64,000 nt of DNA from an uncultured Shewanella sp. (lineage in GTDB: Bacteria > Pseudomonadota > Gammaproteobacteria > Enterobacterales > Shewanellaceae). The DNA lies in contig CANNEE010000007.1 in the NCBI GenBank assembly GCA_947503555.1, forward strand, positions 124,001 through 188,000. Reading direction: 5' to 3'. Position 1 is the first letter of the stretch, and each line of letters opens with the position of its first letter. Shown one piece after another: positions 36,742 to 44,849 of this stretch. A program made the position numbers and the translations under genes. Under the pieces are notes generated by a model. That model was not told the origin of the DNA. It was given only the letters and a program-made list of their open reading frames with translations, and searched no databases.

Positions 36742-37868
36742 TGTTTCACACTTTGGAATTACTTAGCAAAAAAGGCCACTCAAAGCTTATCTCTCTAGGG
36801 TTATCTTGCGCAGCAGTATTATTCATGAGTCTCAGTCCTCATCTGCATGCTGCCGATGAGCCACCGGCAAGATTAGTGAGTGTTGTACAAGTAGAAAAGC
36901 GTGCTATCTCACCCAAGATTATGGTGATAGGCTCAGTGCATTCACGTCACAGCGCCGAATTAACCCCTGGCGTATCTGGTAAATTGACCTGGGTTCAAGA
37001 AGCAGGAGTCAGAGTCCAGGCGGGCGAAACGGTCGCGAAACAAGAGCAAACTCGCTTAAAGCTTGAACAAGCTCAACAGCAAGCCTTAATCGAAAGAGAA
37101 AAGCTAACCCTTAAAAGGTTAACCAGAGAGTTTGATCGCCTGAAAAGCCTGATGGCTAATAAACACGCCTCACAAACCGAGTTAGATAAAGCCGAAACCG
37201 AAAGGGATATGGCTCAAGCCAATCTGACCTTAGCCGAAATCAAGCTAAAGCTTATCCTCGATGACCTCGCCCGCACTGAGATTAAGGCGCCATTTAACGG
37301 TATTATTACCGCAAGGCTACATCAAGCAGGTGAGGATATTGCTCAAGCTGAAGCGATTTTGACAATGACTGACCCAGATAATCTGGAGATTCGAGTTCAC
37401 GCACCACTTAAGCATAACAAGCGAGTCAAACTGGGGGATAACCTGCATGTTTACCACAACTCAGGTGAGTTTGAGGCAAAAATCCGCAGCTTAATCCCTG
37501 TATCGGATATTCGCTCACAAACCTTTGAAGCGAGAATCGACCTGCCTTTAGAGATGCAAGATGCCTTTAGCGTTGGCGAGCTTATTTCACTTGCGCTGCC
37601 CATAGCGCAAAAGCGCCTCACTACCTTGGTGCCAAGAGACGCTGTAGTGCTGCGCTCAGCCGGAGCTCACGTCTTTAAAATTGATAACGAGAATAAAGCA
37701 GTCAAGGTCCAAGTCAAGTTGGGCGAAGGCACCGGAGACTGGATTGCTGTTACTGGCGATGTTAGTGAGCAAGATAGGGTTGTGATTCGAGGTGCTGAAA
37801 CCCTACAAGATGGCCAACAAGTTAAACTGCAAACATTGCCTACATCTGTAGAGCTAAAAGCGGGATAA
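36741..37868 (+). CDS. RND periplasmic adaptor (membrane fusion protein)
   Basis: 375 residues with a signal sequence ending near PHLHAADE. It has lipoyl/barrel-sandwich segments (SVHSRHSAELTPGVSGKL and IKAPFNGIITARLHQAGEDI) around a helical hairpin of about 85 residues rich in Gln, Glu and Lys. A beta-barrel domain follows. It bridges the pump encoded upstream to an outer-membrane channel located elsewhere. The pump-first order is the reverse of acrAB. Confidence 0.93.
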   Translation: MFHTLELLSKKGHSKLISLGLSCAAVLFMSLSPHLHAADEPPARLVSVVQVEKRAISPKIMVIGSVHSRHSAELTPGVSGKLTWVQEAGVRVQAGETVAKQEQTRLKLEQAQQQALIEREKLTLKRLTREFDRLKSLMANKHASQTELDKAETERDMAQANLTLAEIKLKLILDDLARTEIKAPFNGIITARLHQAGEDIAQAEAILTMTDPDNLEIRVHAPLKHNKRVKLGDNLHVYHNSGEFEAKIRSLIPVSDIRSQTFEARIDLPLEMQDAFSVGELISLALPIAQKRLTTLVPRDAVVLRSAGAHVFKIDNENKAVKVQVKLGEGTGDWIAVTGDVSEQDRVVIRGAETLQDGQQVKLQTLPTSVELKAG

Positions 37869-37999
37869 ACTAAAGCTCTGGCACCTTACTCAAACTAAGG
37901 TGCTTTTGTTGCAACAAAACTGGCGCCCAGATCATAGCCATCTTGATTTACCATGGCATAATACAAGGCTCATTTTGCTTTTTTCATCAAGGACGCCCA

Positions 38000-39241
38000 A
38001 TGCCTGCCAATCAAGACCCTTGCGCTAAACCTAGCCTAATGCATCCTGAGCAAGCCATCCAAGAATTACTTAAGCAAGTAGAAGCCCTAGATTGCCATGA
38101 AATCGTTTCCCTCTCCGATTCTCTAGGGCGTGTACTGGCAGAAGATTTAGCTTCGAGCATAGATTTACCTCCTTTTAATAATTCAGCAATGGACGGCTAT
38201 GCTTTTAACTTTGCCGATCTTCAGCAAGACAAGCCCCTCACCTTGGTTGGCCAATCCTTTGCAGGTCACCCCTATCAAGGCAAGTGCGAACCCAACACCT
38301 GTATTCGTATTATGACAGGCGCACCTGTACCGAGTGGCTATGACACAGTACAGATGCAAGAGAAAGTTGACGCTAAAGATGAGCAAATTTTTATTACGGC
38401 CCCAAAAGCTAAGGGAGCTAATGTAAGGTGCCGTGGTGAAGAAGTGACCACAGGCACTAAGGTACTGAGTGCTGGCACCCAAATTGGCGCTGCCGAAATG
38501 GGCGTATTAGCCACTATTGGCGCTAGCCAACTGAGAGTCACAAGACAGCTAAAAGTCGCTTTTTTCTCAACAGGCGATGAGCTTAGACCTATTGGCTCAG
38601 AACTGGCTCCAGGGCAAATTTACGACTCAAACCGTTACAGCATTCAAGGCCTACTGAGCCGCGCCAATGTTGAATGGATAGATATGGGAGTCATTCAAGA
38701 CGACCGTGAAGCCATTCGCCAAGCCTTTAGAAATGCAGCCGCCAGTGCCGATATGGTTATCACCTCAGGTGGCGTTTCTGTTGGCGATGCAGACTACACC
38801 AAGCAGATTTTGGATGAAGAGGGTGAAATCACCTTCTGGAAGCTGGCCATCAAACCCGGTAAACCCTTTGCCTTTGGCCGTATCGGCAAGGCTATTTTCT
38901 GTGGCTTACCTGGCAATCCAGTCTCATCTATGGTGACCTTCTATAAGCTGGTATGGCCGCTGATTAACAAGATGCAAGGCCTGCCTCAGAGCCAACCTTT
39001 ACAGCTCGAAGCTAAACTCACCACCGACATTCGCAAACTGCCGGGTCGCGTCGAATACCAAAGAGGCGTGCTGAGTCGTGAAAATGGCGAGCTCACCGTG
39101 GCTGTCACAGGTAGTCAGGGCTCTGGCATGCTGACCTCCATGAGTGTTGCCAACTGCTTTATTGTCCTTAGCCAAGAGCAGGAAAACGCCAAAGCAGGTG
39201 CACTAGTCACAGTCGAACCTTTTAATAGCGTTCTGTGCTAG
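38000..39241 (+). CDS. moeA: Molybdopterin molybdenumtransferase MoeA
   Basis: 413 residues from the ATG at 38000, which has AAGGA upstream. A longer frame from 37943 is not supported. Typical motifs are PPFNNSAMDGYAF, GEEVTTGTKVLSAGTQIG, FFSTGDEL, SGGVSVGDADYTK and LPGNPVSSMVTF. It inserts molybdate into adenylated molybdopterin. moeB follows 25 bp later, as in E. coli. The rest of the Moco genes lie at 50.9-53.7 kb. Confidence 0.97.
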   Translation: MPANQDPCAKPSLMHPEQAIQELLKQVEALDCHEIVSLSDSLGRVLAEDLASSIDLPPFNNSAMDGYAFNFADLQQDKPLTLVGQSFAGHPYQGKCEPNTCIRIMTGAPVPSGYDTVQMQEKVDAKDEQIFITAPKAKGANVRCRGEEVTTGTKVLSAGTQIGAAEMGVLATIGASQLRVTRQLKVAFFSTGDELRPIGSELAPGQIYDSNRYSIQGLLSRANVEWIDMGVIQDDREAIRQAFRNAAASADMVITSGGVSVGDADYTKQILDEEGEITFWKLAIKPGKPFAFGRIGKAIFCGLPGNPVSSMVTFYKLVWPLINKMQGLPQSQPLQLEAKLTTDIRKLPGRVEYQRGVLSRENGELTVAVTGSQGSGMLTSMSVANCFIVLSQEQENAKAGALVTVEPFNSVLC

Positions 39242-39266
39242 CAGGCTAAATACCAAGGAGCTGAGT

Positions 39267-40037
39267 ATGTCAAATAAACTAGAAGCAGAAATTCTCTCCG
39301 ACGCAGAAATGCTAAGGTATAGCCGCCAAATCTCCATTAAGGCGATGGACTTTGAAGGGCAGGAGAAACTTAAACTTGCCAATGTCCTCGTCATTGGCGC
39401 CGGTGGTTTAGGTTGCACTGTGACCCAATACCTCGCAGTAGCTGGCGTTGGACGCATGACTCTAGTCGACTTTGATATCGTAGAAATATCCAATCTACAA
39501 CGTCAGGTGCTACACCAAGATGCCAATGTGGGCCAAGCGAAAGTAGACTCAGCTCAAGAGACACTGACTCAGCTTAATCCCCATATTCAAATCGATACCA
39601 TCAATCGCGTACTCGACGATGATGAACTCACTGAGCTCGTTGCCAAACACACGCTAGTGATAGATTGTACTGACAACATTATGGTCAGAGAGCAACTCAA
39701 CTTCGCTTGCTTTACCCATAAAGTGCCCTTTGTCTCTGGCGCAGCGATTCGTATGGAAGGCACAGTAACCGTATTTGATTACGCTGGCGATTCCCCTTGC
39801 TATCAGTGTTTTAGCCAACTCTTTGGCGAGCAGCAACTGACCTGTGTTGAATCTGGAATCTTAGCGCCAGTGGTGGGACTTATCGGCTGTATTCAAGCCA
39901 CAGAGGCGATTAAGGTACTCACCAATATGGGTAAGCCTTTAATAGGCAAGTTGCTCATGGTCGATGCTATGACCATGGAGTTTAGGTCTATGAAGTTGGC
40001 CAAACGTCCACATTGCCAAGTGTGTGATACCGCCTAA
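39267..40037 (+). CDS. moeB: Molybdopterin-synthase adenylyltransferase MoeB
   Basis: 256 residues, E1-like ThiF/MoeB fold. The ATP site is VLVIGAGGLGCTVTQYLAVAGVG. The adenylation region has RQVLHQDANVGQAK and the zinc ligands are CYQC and CQVC near 173-176 and 250-253. It adenylates the C-terminal Gly-Gly of MoaD, whose gene lies at 51354-51605. It is translated after moeA from AAGGAGCTGAGT. Confidence 0.96.
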   Translation: MSNKLEAEILSDAEMLRYSRQISIKAMDFEGQEKLKLANVLVIGAGGLGCTVTQYLAVAGVGRMTLVDFDIVEISNLQRQVLHQDANVGQAKVDSAQETLTQLNPHIQIDTINRVLDDDELTELVAKHTLVIDCTDNIMVREQLNFACFTHKVPFVSGAAIRMEGTVTVFDYAGDSPCYQCFSQLFGEQQLTCVESGILAPVVGLIGCIQATEAIKVLTNMGKPLIGKLLMVDAMTMEFRSMKLAKRPHCQVCDTA

Positions 40038-40042
40038 CACAT

Positions 40043-40068
40043 TGAAAAGGACGCCTTGGCGTCCTTTT
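40043..40068 (+). terminator. Terminator of moeAB
   Basis: AAAAGGACGCC pairs with GGCGTCCTTTT around two bases, followed by T. It immediately precedes MITE-like copy C. Confidence 0.9.
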
Positions 40069-40088
40069 TAAATCCCTGAGTATTCTAG

Positions 40089-40172
40089 GGGCTGTTGATC
40101 TTTCAAGGTTGTTTTTGCGCGATTCAATGGCATTTTATCGCGCAAAAACTAATCAGCAAAGATCAACAGCCC
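40089..40172. mobile_element. MITE-like element, copy C (84 bp)
   Basis: The shortest copy. Perfect 15-bp ends GGGCTGTTGATCTTT and AAAGATCAACAGCCC are flanked by CTAG at 40085-40088 and 40173-40176. The interior keeps only a hairpin arm, TTTTTGCGCGAT, with its partner ATCGCGCAAAAA. The whole element can fold on itself. It ends 4 bp before the stop of the anti-sigma gene and lies just after the moeB terminator. Confidence 0.88.
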
Positions 40173-40176
40173 CTAG

Positions 40177-40866
40177 TTATAACTGGCTGGCTTCGGCCAT
40201 CAATAGCCCCTTCTCAACCCACAACCTAACTTGCACACCTTTAACCTGCAGTGTGAGTGGTGTTTCCCCTTTCTCTATATTGGGAATATCACCATACTTT
40301 TGTTCATCATAGCCCACTTGATAAAGCGTCACTTTACTCTCGTCTGTAGGAGCTTGGTAACGAATCTGCGCCGCACTCACGCCTTGAATAGAGCAATAAC
40401 GTCCACCTAGCAAATGACCTTTAGTCAAAGGAAACTCATTTGAGAATGTCACAGAAAAATCGAGCTCAGTAAAATATCCCCTCAGGTCGTACAAGCTATT
40501 CGAGGTCACTTCCAAGGGTTTCATCTTGATATGATTCATAGCCACTTCATTGGCTATCTTCAAAGGTATATTACTATGACCCTGATTGAGCATGACTCCT
40601 ATCACTAGCAAGATGCAAGCTGCTAACGCAAACCATCTTCCCCAAGCTTTGGTCTTAGTTTGTGTCAATTTGACTTGGCTGGCATTCGCCGAGGACTGAA
40701 TAACTTCACTGCCTTCATGGGTTCCTATCTCAGCGGTGGCTTGATGGCCTAAGAGATGTTCAAATTTCTCTAATTGAGCCTCGCCCAATTTAGGCTGGCT
40801 AAAATAATCAGCACTGGCAGCCCTAAGCTTAAGCATCTCTTTGTTTTCCGTTTGCCCCTGTTTCAT
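40177..40866 (-). CDS. Putative anti-sigma factor of the bufferin-type operon
   Basis: 229 residues. A cytoplasmic N-terminal part is followed by one transmembrane helix (WFALAACILLVIGVMLNQ, about residues 77-94) and a periplasmic C-terminal domain. That layout, and its place 15 bp after the ECF sigma gene, support an anti-sigma role. No known anti-sigma family motif is clear. The stop codon directly adjoins the MITE-like element, so the 3' end of the transcript runs into it. Confidence 0.7.
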   Translation of the reverse strand: MKQGQTENKEMLKLRAASADYFSQPKLGEAQLEKFEHLLGHQATAEIGTHEGSEVIQSSANASQVKLTQTKTKAWGRWFALAACILLVIGVMLNQGHSNIPLKIANEVAMNHIKMKPLEVTSNSLYDLRGYFTELDFSVTFSNEFPLTKGHLLGGRYCSIQGVSAAQIRYQAPTDESKVTLYQVGYDEQKYGDIPNIEKGETPLTLQVKGVQVRLWVEKGLLMAEASQL

Positions 40867-40881
40867 CTCTATGTCCTCTAC

Positions 40882-41361
40882 TCACAATGCCTTATTGGCA
40901 ACATCAGTGATCCCTGACATGGCTGCCGCCTTATGCTTAATACGATGCAATCTCGATAATATGGTTCCTCTTGGCTGCTCGAGTTCATGGGCAATTTCAC
41001 TGGCACTATACCCATCAACGGCCCAAAGATAGAGCACCTCTCTCTCTGCAGTATTAAGCTCTTCTACCACCAGAGAGATTAAATCTTGTTGGATCTGCAT
41101 CTCTTCTAAGCTTATCTCATCAAGCAGAATTGGCATACCTTCCTCTAGAGGTTCAAAGGCGACTCGCTGATGACGCCGGCAATTATCAATAAACTGATTG
41201 CGTACGATGCGCCTCATATAAGGATGGGAATAACTCTGGCTCTTACCTCGGCTAAGCCAATTCTCTAACGAAGCTTGTAAGAGATCTTCTGCCTTCTCAG
41301 TATCTCGAGTCAGCATGACACAATAGCGAAATAACGCCTGTAGTTGATCTCTATCTATCAT
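40882..41361 (-). CDS. ECF sigma-70 factor
   Basis: 159 residues with ATG 41361 (AAGGG upstream). A longer frame from 41406 has no better site. Region 2 includes ALFRYCVMLTRDTEKAEDLLQASLENW and RRIVRNQFIDNCRR. Region 4 includes LNTAEREVLYLWAVDGYSASEIA followed by RGTILSRLHRIKHKA. It is likely to direct the bufferin-type operon of which it is part. The gene overlaps the end of the DUF2063 C-terminal fragment by 11 bp. Confidence 0.93.
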   Translation of the reverse strand: MIDRDQLQALFRYCVMLTRDTEKAEDLLQASLENWLSRGKSQSYSHPYMRRIVRNQFIDNCRRHQRVAFEPLEEGMPILLDEISLEEMQIQQDLISLVVEELNTAEREVLYLWAVDGYSASEIAHELEQPRGTILSRLHRIKHKAAAMSGITDVANKAL

Positions 41362-41896
41362 GCTTATCCCTTGTGTGATAACGCGATGGCAATGTCTCTG
41401 AATCAAGTGTAAAACCTATCACCCAGTTTGCTGCAATCGCATCTTGTAGCAGGGTCATATCATGCTCAGCAGCAAGGAGCTCCCCCAAGCTTTTACCTTG
41501 CTTGATATCCTTAAGTAGCCGATAGTAAGTATCTGATACGCTCTGGGGCATGCCGTGATATTGACGGCGACTCACGACAATAAATTCAGCTTTGGCCTGA
41601 ATATTCACTGGCTCTCGTTGTGAACTTGCTACAGGGCTACCATGACTCTTTTGCTCCTTATGCCAGTCTTGCCACAGCGCCATCACTTGATACTGGCATG
41701 CAAGCAAACTGATATCCGCACTCAAGACGAAACGCATTTGAGCCTGCTGCTCACCAGTTAACTCTGCCATTTCACTAATCGGGCGTGCTCGCGTGTTTTC
41801 AGCGTAATAAGCTTGATGAATACACCACTCTAATTGAGCTAAATCCCCTAGGTAATCAAAGCCAATAAATGCTTCATGCTCTTGACTTAAGCTCAT
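41351..41896 (-). CDS. DUF2063 (BufC/HvfC/GigB) partner protein, C-terminal fragment
   Basis: 181 residues. It begins MSLSQEHEAFIGFDYLGDLAQLEWCIHQ (described by its start), in which YLGDLAQLEW matches the middle of DUF2063 proteins. The N-terminal half is the next frame upstream, 41900-42196, in the same reading frame, separated by TGA and ATC. No ribosome binding site lies before the ATG at 41896. So this is either the distal part of a gene broken by nonsense mutation or a part made by reinitiation. The DUF2063 protein is the partner of the MNIO enzyme in RiPP maturation. Confidence 0.7.
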   Translation of the reverse strand: MSLSQEHEAFIGFDYLGDLAQLEWCIHQAYYAENTRARPISEMAELTGEQQAQMRFVLSADISLLACQYQVMALWQDWHKEQKSHGSPVASSQREPVNIQAKAEFIVVSRRQYHGMPQSVSDTYYRLLKDIKQGKSLGELLAAEHDMTLLQDAIAANWVIGFTLDSETLPSRYHTRDKHDR

Positions 41897-41899
41897 GAT

Positions 41900-42196
41900 T
41901 CACTGACAAATAAAATGACTAAATTCTGAGCCATACTGGTTTAAATTGGCTTGGGTTAAAGGATTAGCTAGAGCATAAGCTTGGCAAAATTGCTCAAAAC
42001 ATTTCTGCCCTAGTATTCGTAAGCATAGAGGAAACCGTGCTGCCAATACCCCCATTAGAGCCTGCAGATTATTATTGCGATAAATATCGATTCGCACTTG
42101 ATGCTCAGGTTGAACAAACCCGTTAAACCGTCGCGAGGCTTGCTTGGGCTCAGTCAAGATCTCGACAAAGCTTTGCTGCCAATCGACTAAGCGCAT
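41900..42196 (-). CDS. DUF2063 partner protein, N-terminal fragment
   Basis: 98 residues. IDIYRNNNLQALMGVLAARFP and LNQYGSEFSHFICQ match the N-terminal DUF2063 domain. The frame ends in TGA at 41900-41902, while the rest of the family sequence continues in the same frame. The joined frame 41351-42196 would be about 281 residues, close to family length. It overlaps the MNIO gene end by 10 bp. Confidence 0.7.
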   Translation of the reverse strand: MRLVDWQQSFVEILTEPKQASRRFNGFVQPEHQVRIDIYRNNNLQALMGVLAARFPLCLRILGQKCFEQFCQAYALANPLTQANLNQYGSEFSHFICQ

Positions 42197-43059
42197 CTAT
42201 CACCTCGCTTCATTTGTCGCACTACAGAATTTGATCTCGCTGAGTCTAAAATAGACTTGGCGAGTGTCATTTCCTGTAACAATCGCTCGAGGCTTGGCAG
42301 CTCGTTATCCCATTCAATCATGCTAGGAATGGCGCCATGAGATGCGATAAATTCCTTAAACATTTGCCACACTCGTGCATCAACAGGGTTGTTATGAGCA
42401 TCGAGCAGATAGTCCCCTTTGTCATCAAATCCCGCCAAGTGAATCTGCCTCACTCTAGAGACAGGGATCTGCTGCATAAAGTGTTCAACTGATAAATTCA
42501 AATTAGTGCAAGTCACAAACACATTATTGATGTCGAGCAATAGATAACAATCAGCTTCGCTGGCGACGGCGGCCAAAAACTCTGCTTCATTCATCTCGTT
42601 AAACTGACAACTCAAATAGGTAGACACATTTTCCAGCAGAATCCTTTCCCCCAAAAAGTCTTGTACTTGCACAATACGCTGTGCCATGTGCAGAACTGCC
42701 TCTTGAGTATAGGGAAGCGGTAATAAATCAGGGACATTGCGTCCTCCATAGCCGGAAAAGCTGGCATGCTCTGAATACCACACTGCACCTGTTTGCGCCT
42801 TTAACAGGCGTATTCTTTCGAGATAGTTCAAATCGATTGGATCTATACCGCCAAGCGATAATCCCACACCATGAAAAACTAACGGATACCGCTCGGCTAG
42901 CTCATGCAGAATCGCAGCATTCAAACCACCATCGACCAGCCAATTGTCCACCAGCAACTCAAACCAAGGGGCTAATCGCTCATCGCTCGCCAGCACTTGC
43001 TCAACATGGGGCAAGCGCAGGCCGATACCTGCACCCGCTATCTTATGAGCAGTGCTCAT
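42187..43059 (-). CDS. MNIO (DUF692) RiPP-modifying enzyme, BufB/HvfB-like
   Basis: 290 residues, TIM-barrel MNIO family. Likely iron ligands are in VFHGVGLSLGG (His), WYSEHASF (Glu, His), LENVSTY (Glu), LLLDINNVFV (Asp, Asn), RQIHLAGFDD (His) and MIEWDNELP (Glu). MNIO enzymes modify cysteines of precursor peptides, in bufferins giving thiooxazoles. The precursor-like gene lies directly upstream: its stop abuts this ATG (TAAATG). Confidence 0.93.
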   Translation of the reverse strand: MSTAHKIAGAGIGLRLPHVEQVLASDERLAPWFELLVDNWLVDGGLNAAILHELAERYPLVFHGVGLSLGGIDPIDLNYLERIRLLKAQTGAVWYSEHASFSGYGGRNVPDLLPLPYTQEAVLHMAQRIVQVQDFLGERILLENVSTYLSCQFNEMNEAEFLAAVASEADCYLLLDINNVFVTCTNLNLSVEHFMQQIPVSRVRQIHLAGFDDKGDYLLDAHNNPVDARVWQMFKEFIASHGAIPSMIEWDNELPSLERLLQEMTLAKSILDSARSNSVVRQMKRGDRCA

Positions 43060-43347
43060 TTAACTTTTCTTCGCTGGTTTGACTTTTTTCACCACCCCAC
43101 CAGTGATCTTTTCACAGGTTCCGGCTGGCACATACACCCACTCTGTGTCTAAATTATCTTCCTTGGCCTGACCCGCACAGCCATGACTACCATCTAATGC
43201 ACCACAATCATTAGCCCCAGCTTTGGCAATCCCAGCACATTTTTCCCATTGCTTAGGCTGATCGGGTACCGCATTAGCGTTTGCTGCCACACCCGCTGCA
43301 AGTAAACCAGCTACCGTCATAGATAACGCTTTATTAGTTGACTTCAT
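43060..43347 (-). CDS. DUF2282 precursor peptide, bufferin-like (BufA1)
   Basis: 95 residues with signal peptide to about residue 26 (ANANA). The mature part has four cysteines, Cys37 ([10 protein letters not shown]), Cys48 (NDC), Cys57 (HGCAGQ) and Cys78 (GTCEKI), the DUF2282 pattern. A Lys-rich tail, [10 protein letters not shown], ends it. In related systems the cysteines are modified and the product binds copper in the periplasm. A good GAGGATAAAAAA site precedes the ATG. It is the first gene of the operon. Confidence 0.9.
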   Translation of the reverse strand: MKSTNKALSMTVAGLLAAGVAANANAVPDQPKQWEKCAGIAKAGANDCGALDGSHGCAGQAKEDNLDTEWVYVPAGTCEKITGGVVKKVKPAKKS

Positions 43348-43381
43348 TTTTTTATCCTCGAATACAAAGGTGAATCATTCT

Positions 43382-43398
43382 TAATGCACTATGCATTA
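43382..43398. promoter_or_regulatory. Inverted repeat upstream of the bufferin-like operon
   Basis: TAATGCACTATGCATTA is a perfect 17-bp inverted repeat 35 bp before the precursor gene. It could be an operator for the operon or its divergent neighbour. No ECF promoter could be fixed by eye. Confidence 0.4.
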
Positions 43399-43465
43399 GC
43401 TATAACGTTTAGTTGGCTTTTTTGATTGCATCAACAAATAAAAATATTTGAATAGGAGAGAATCC

Positions 43466-43843
43466 ATGAGTAGCCCGATTGGCGGCTTTTATTTAGCCGC
43501 TCAACAAAGACAAAAACAGCGCCAAGCCGAAAACCAAGCAAGAGTGCCACTGCTATTAGCCATGCAGCTATTGATGAACGACAATGAAATCATCAAGTTG
43601 GAAGAAAGAATTCACCTTGGGGAAGAACATGAAATAAACCTGCATCAAACTCGACTACAAATTAGAACTCAGCAACTTGAATCAAACTTAATTCAATTGG
43701 ATCTGACCCTTGGCCTAGGGGAAACACCCGCTGAAACAAGTATGCAACAAAGTTTAACTGTGGCTTTAAATGAGTATCTATCGAGTCTTATGGCAGAAGA
43801 TGAGCGCTATCAGCTTAAGGTTAAAATAACGCCGGAGACTTAA
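43466..43843 (+). CDS. Hypothetical protein, helical
   Basis: 125 residues from ATG 43466, preceded by AGGAG. It is mostly helical and rich in Gln and Glu (AAQQRQKQRQAENQAR, LHQTRLQIRTQQLESNL), consistent with a coiled-coil protein. There is no signal peptide, membrane helix or recognised domain. It diverges from the bufferin-like operon and precedes the pilin-like gene, with no clear link. Not recognised. Confidence 0.65.
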   Translation: MSSPIGGFYLAAQQRQKQRQAENQARVPLLLAMQLLMNDNEIIKLEERIHLGEEHEINLHQTRLQIRTQQLESNLIQLDLTLGLGETPAETSMQQSLTVALNEYLSSLMAEDERYQLKVKITPET

Positions 43844-43937
43844 ATCTATGTCAGTTTGATAAATCTGGATGAGATTGCAGCCAACTGGCCGCTTTTGTTA
43901 TATTTCCCTCCTTAAATTTATGATACCGAGAGTTCCA

Positions 43938-44498
43938 ATGCAGTCCGTTACCACTCATAAACATAAAGGCTTTACCCTCATAGAACTTGTGGTCGTCATT
44001 ATCGTACTCGTAGTGTTAGCCGTCACTGCACTGCCTAAGTTTATCAACCTTGCTGATGATGCTTATCTTGCACGCTTTAACGCAACTCAAGGCGCCTTTG
44101 AAAGTGCAATGAAACAGGCTCACGCCAAATGGCTCACTTCAGGCAGCCCTGCTCCCGCAAATGCAACTGACTTAATAGAAGCCTTGGACTTCAACAGTTT
44201 GGGCTACCCAGCGGGCACTGATAATGGTACTCAAGTCAGCTCTGAAGCAGACTGCAAAGCAATATTTGACTCGCTGTTACAACTCGATGGCATGACTACT
44301 GCGATACCTGCGGGCGACGGACCCGGCATCAAGAACCTTCCAGTAGAAGTCGACTGGGCCGTGACCAATAACAGTAATATCTGTTATTACACCTATGTGC
44401 CTCAATCCAGAGAAGTGGGCTTTAACGCTAGACAGCTAAGATACTATTACACGACTGGAGAATATGGCGAATTTGCCGCAGGTTATACACTGCAATAA
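43938..44498 (+). CDS. Type IV pilin-like protein with prepilin leader
   Basis: About 186 residues from ATG 43938, the start with GAGAG upstream. An upstream ATG at 43920 is also in frame. The leader HKHKG precedes FTLIELVVVIIVLVVLAV, a class III prepilin signal with Glu5. A long N-terminal helix and a globular domain with two cysteines (EADCKAIF and NICYYTY) follow, resembling MSHA or type II secretion minor pilins. It is not in a pilus operon here. Confidence 0.85.
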   Translation: MQSVTTHKHKGFTLIELVVVIIVLVVLAVTALPKFINLADDAYLARFNATQGAFESAMKQAHAKWLTSGSPAPANATDLIEALDFNSLGYPAGTDNGTQVSSEADCKAIFDSLLQLDGMTTAIPAGDGPGIKNLPVEVDWAVTNNSNICYYTYVPQSREVGFNARQLRYYYTTGEYGEFAAGYTLQ

Positions 44499-44517
44499 TC
44501 TGCGAAAGCAACAGTAT

Positions 44518-44676
44518 TTACTCGGTGCTAGCTAACTCGATTTCTTTATTCCCTTGCTCATCAGCTAGCGCTTCCCGCTCAGCCTTAGAGACATAAGCAG
44601 GCTTATTGCTATTGCGATTCTTAGTCTTTTTGGTCTTCGCCTTGTGCTTGAGGGTAATTTTCTTAACACGATTCAT
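44518..44676 (-). CDS. Small basic DUF2986-like protein
   Basis: 52 residues, starting MNRVKKITLKHKAKTKKTKN and ending in an acidic tail. The Lys/Arg-rich N-terminus and AYVSKAEREALADEQ match the small DUF2986 family of Shewanella and Vibrio. The ATG has GAAGAG upstream. Function unknown. It lies 5 bp after the Pmp3-like gene and is probably co-transcribed with it. Confidence 0.75.
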   Translation of the reverse strand: MNRVKKITLKHKAKTKKTKNRNSNKPAYVSKAEREALADEQGNKEIELASTE

Positions 44677-44681
44677 GGTGA

Positions 44682-44849
44682 TTACTCTTCTCTAAACACC
44701 AAATACAGGGCATGTAATATTCCCGGGAAAATAAAGAAAATACACAAAATGATGTTGATAAGCAGATGCTTACCCACACCTTCCTTTAAGAACACGGCTA
44801 AAGGTGCAAAGAGTATCGAGATGATGACCAGCAGTATTTTATTATCCAT
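44682..44849 (-). CDS. YqaE/Pmp3-family small membrane protein
   Basis: 55 residues with two predicted helices around FLKEGVGKHLLINIILC, the Pmp3 (UPF0057) hallmark, starting MDNKILLVIISILFAPLAV and ending LYLVFREE. The ATG has GGAAAG upstream. The family is linked with cation homeostasis and membrane potential in stress. It is too short for automatic prediction by length. Confidence 0.85.
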   Translation of the reverse strand: MDNKILLVIISILFAPLAVFLKEGVGKHLLINIILCIFFIFPGILHALYLVFREE

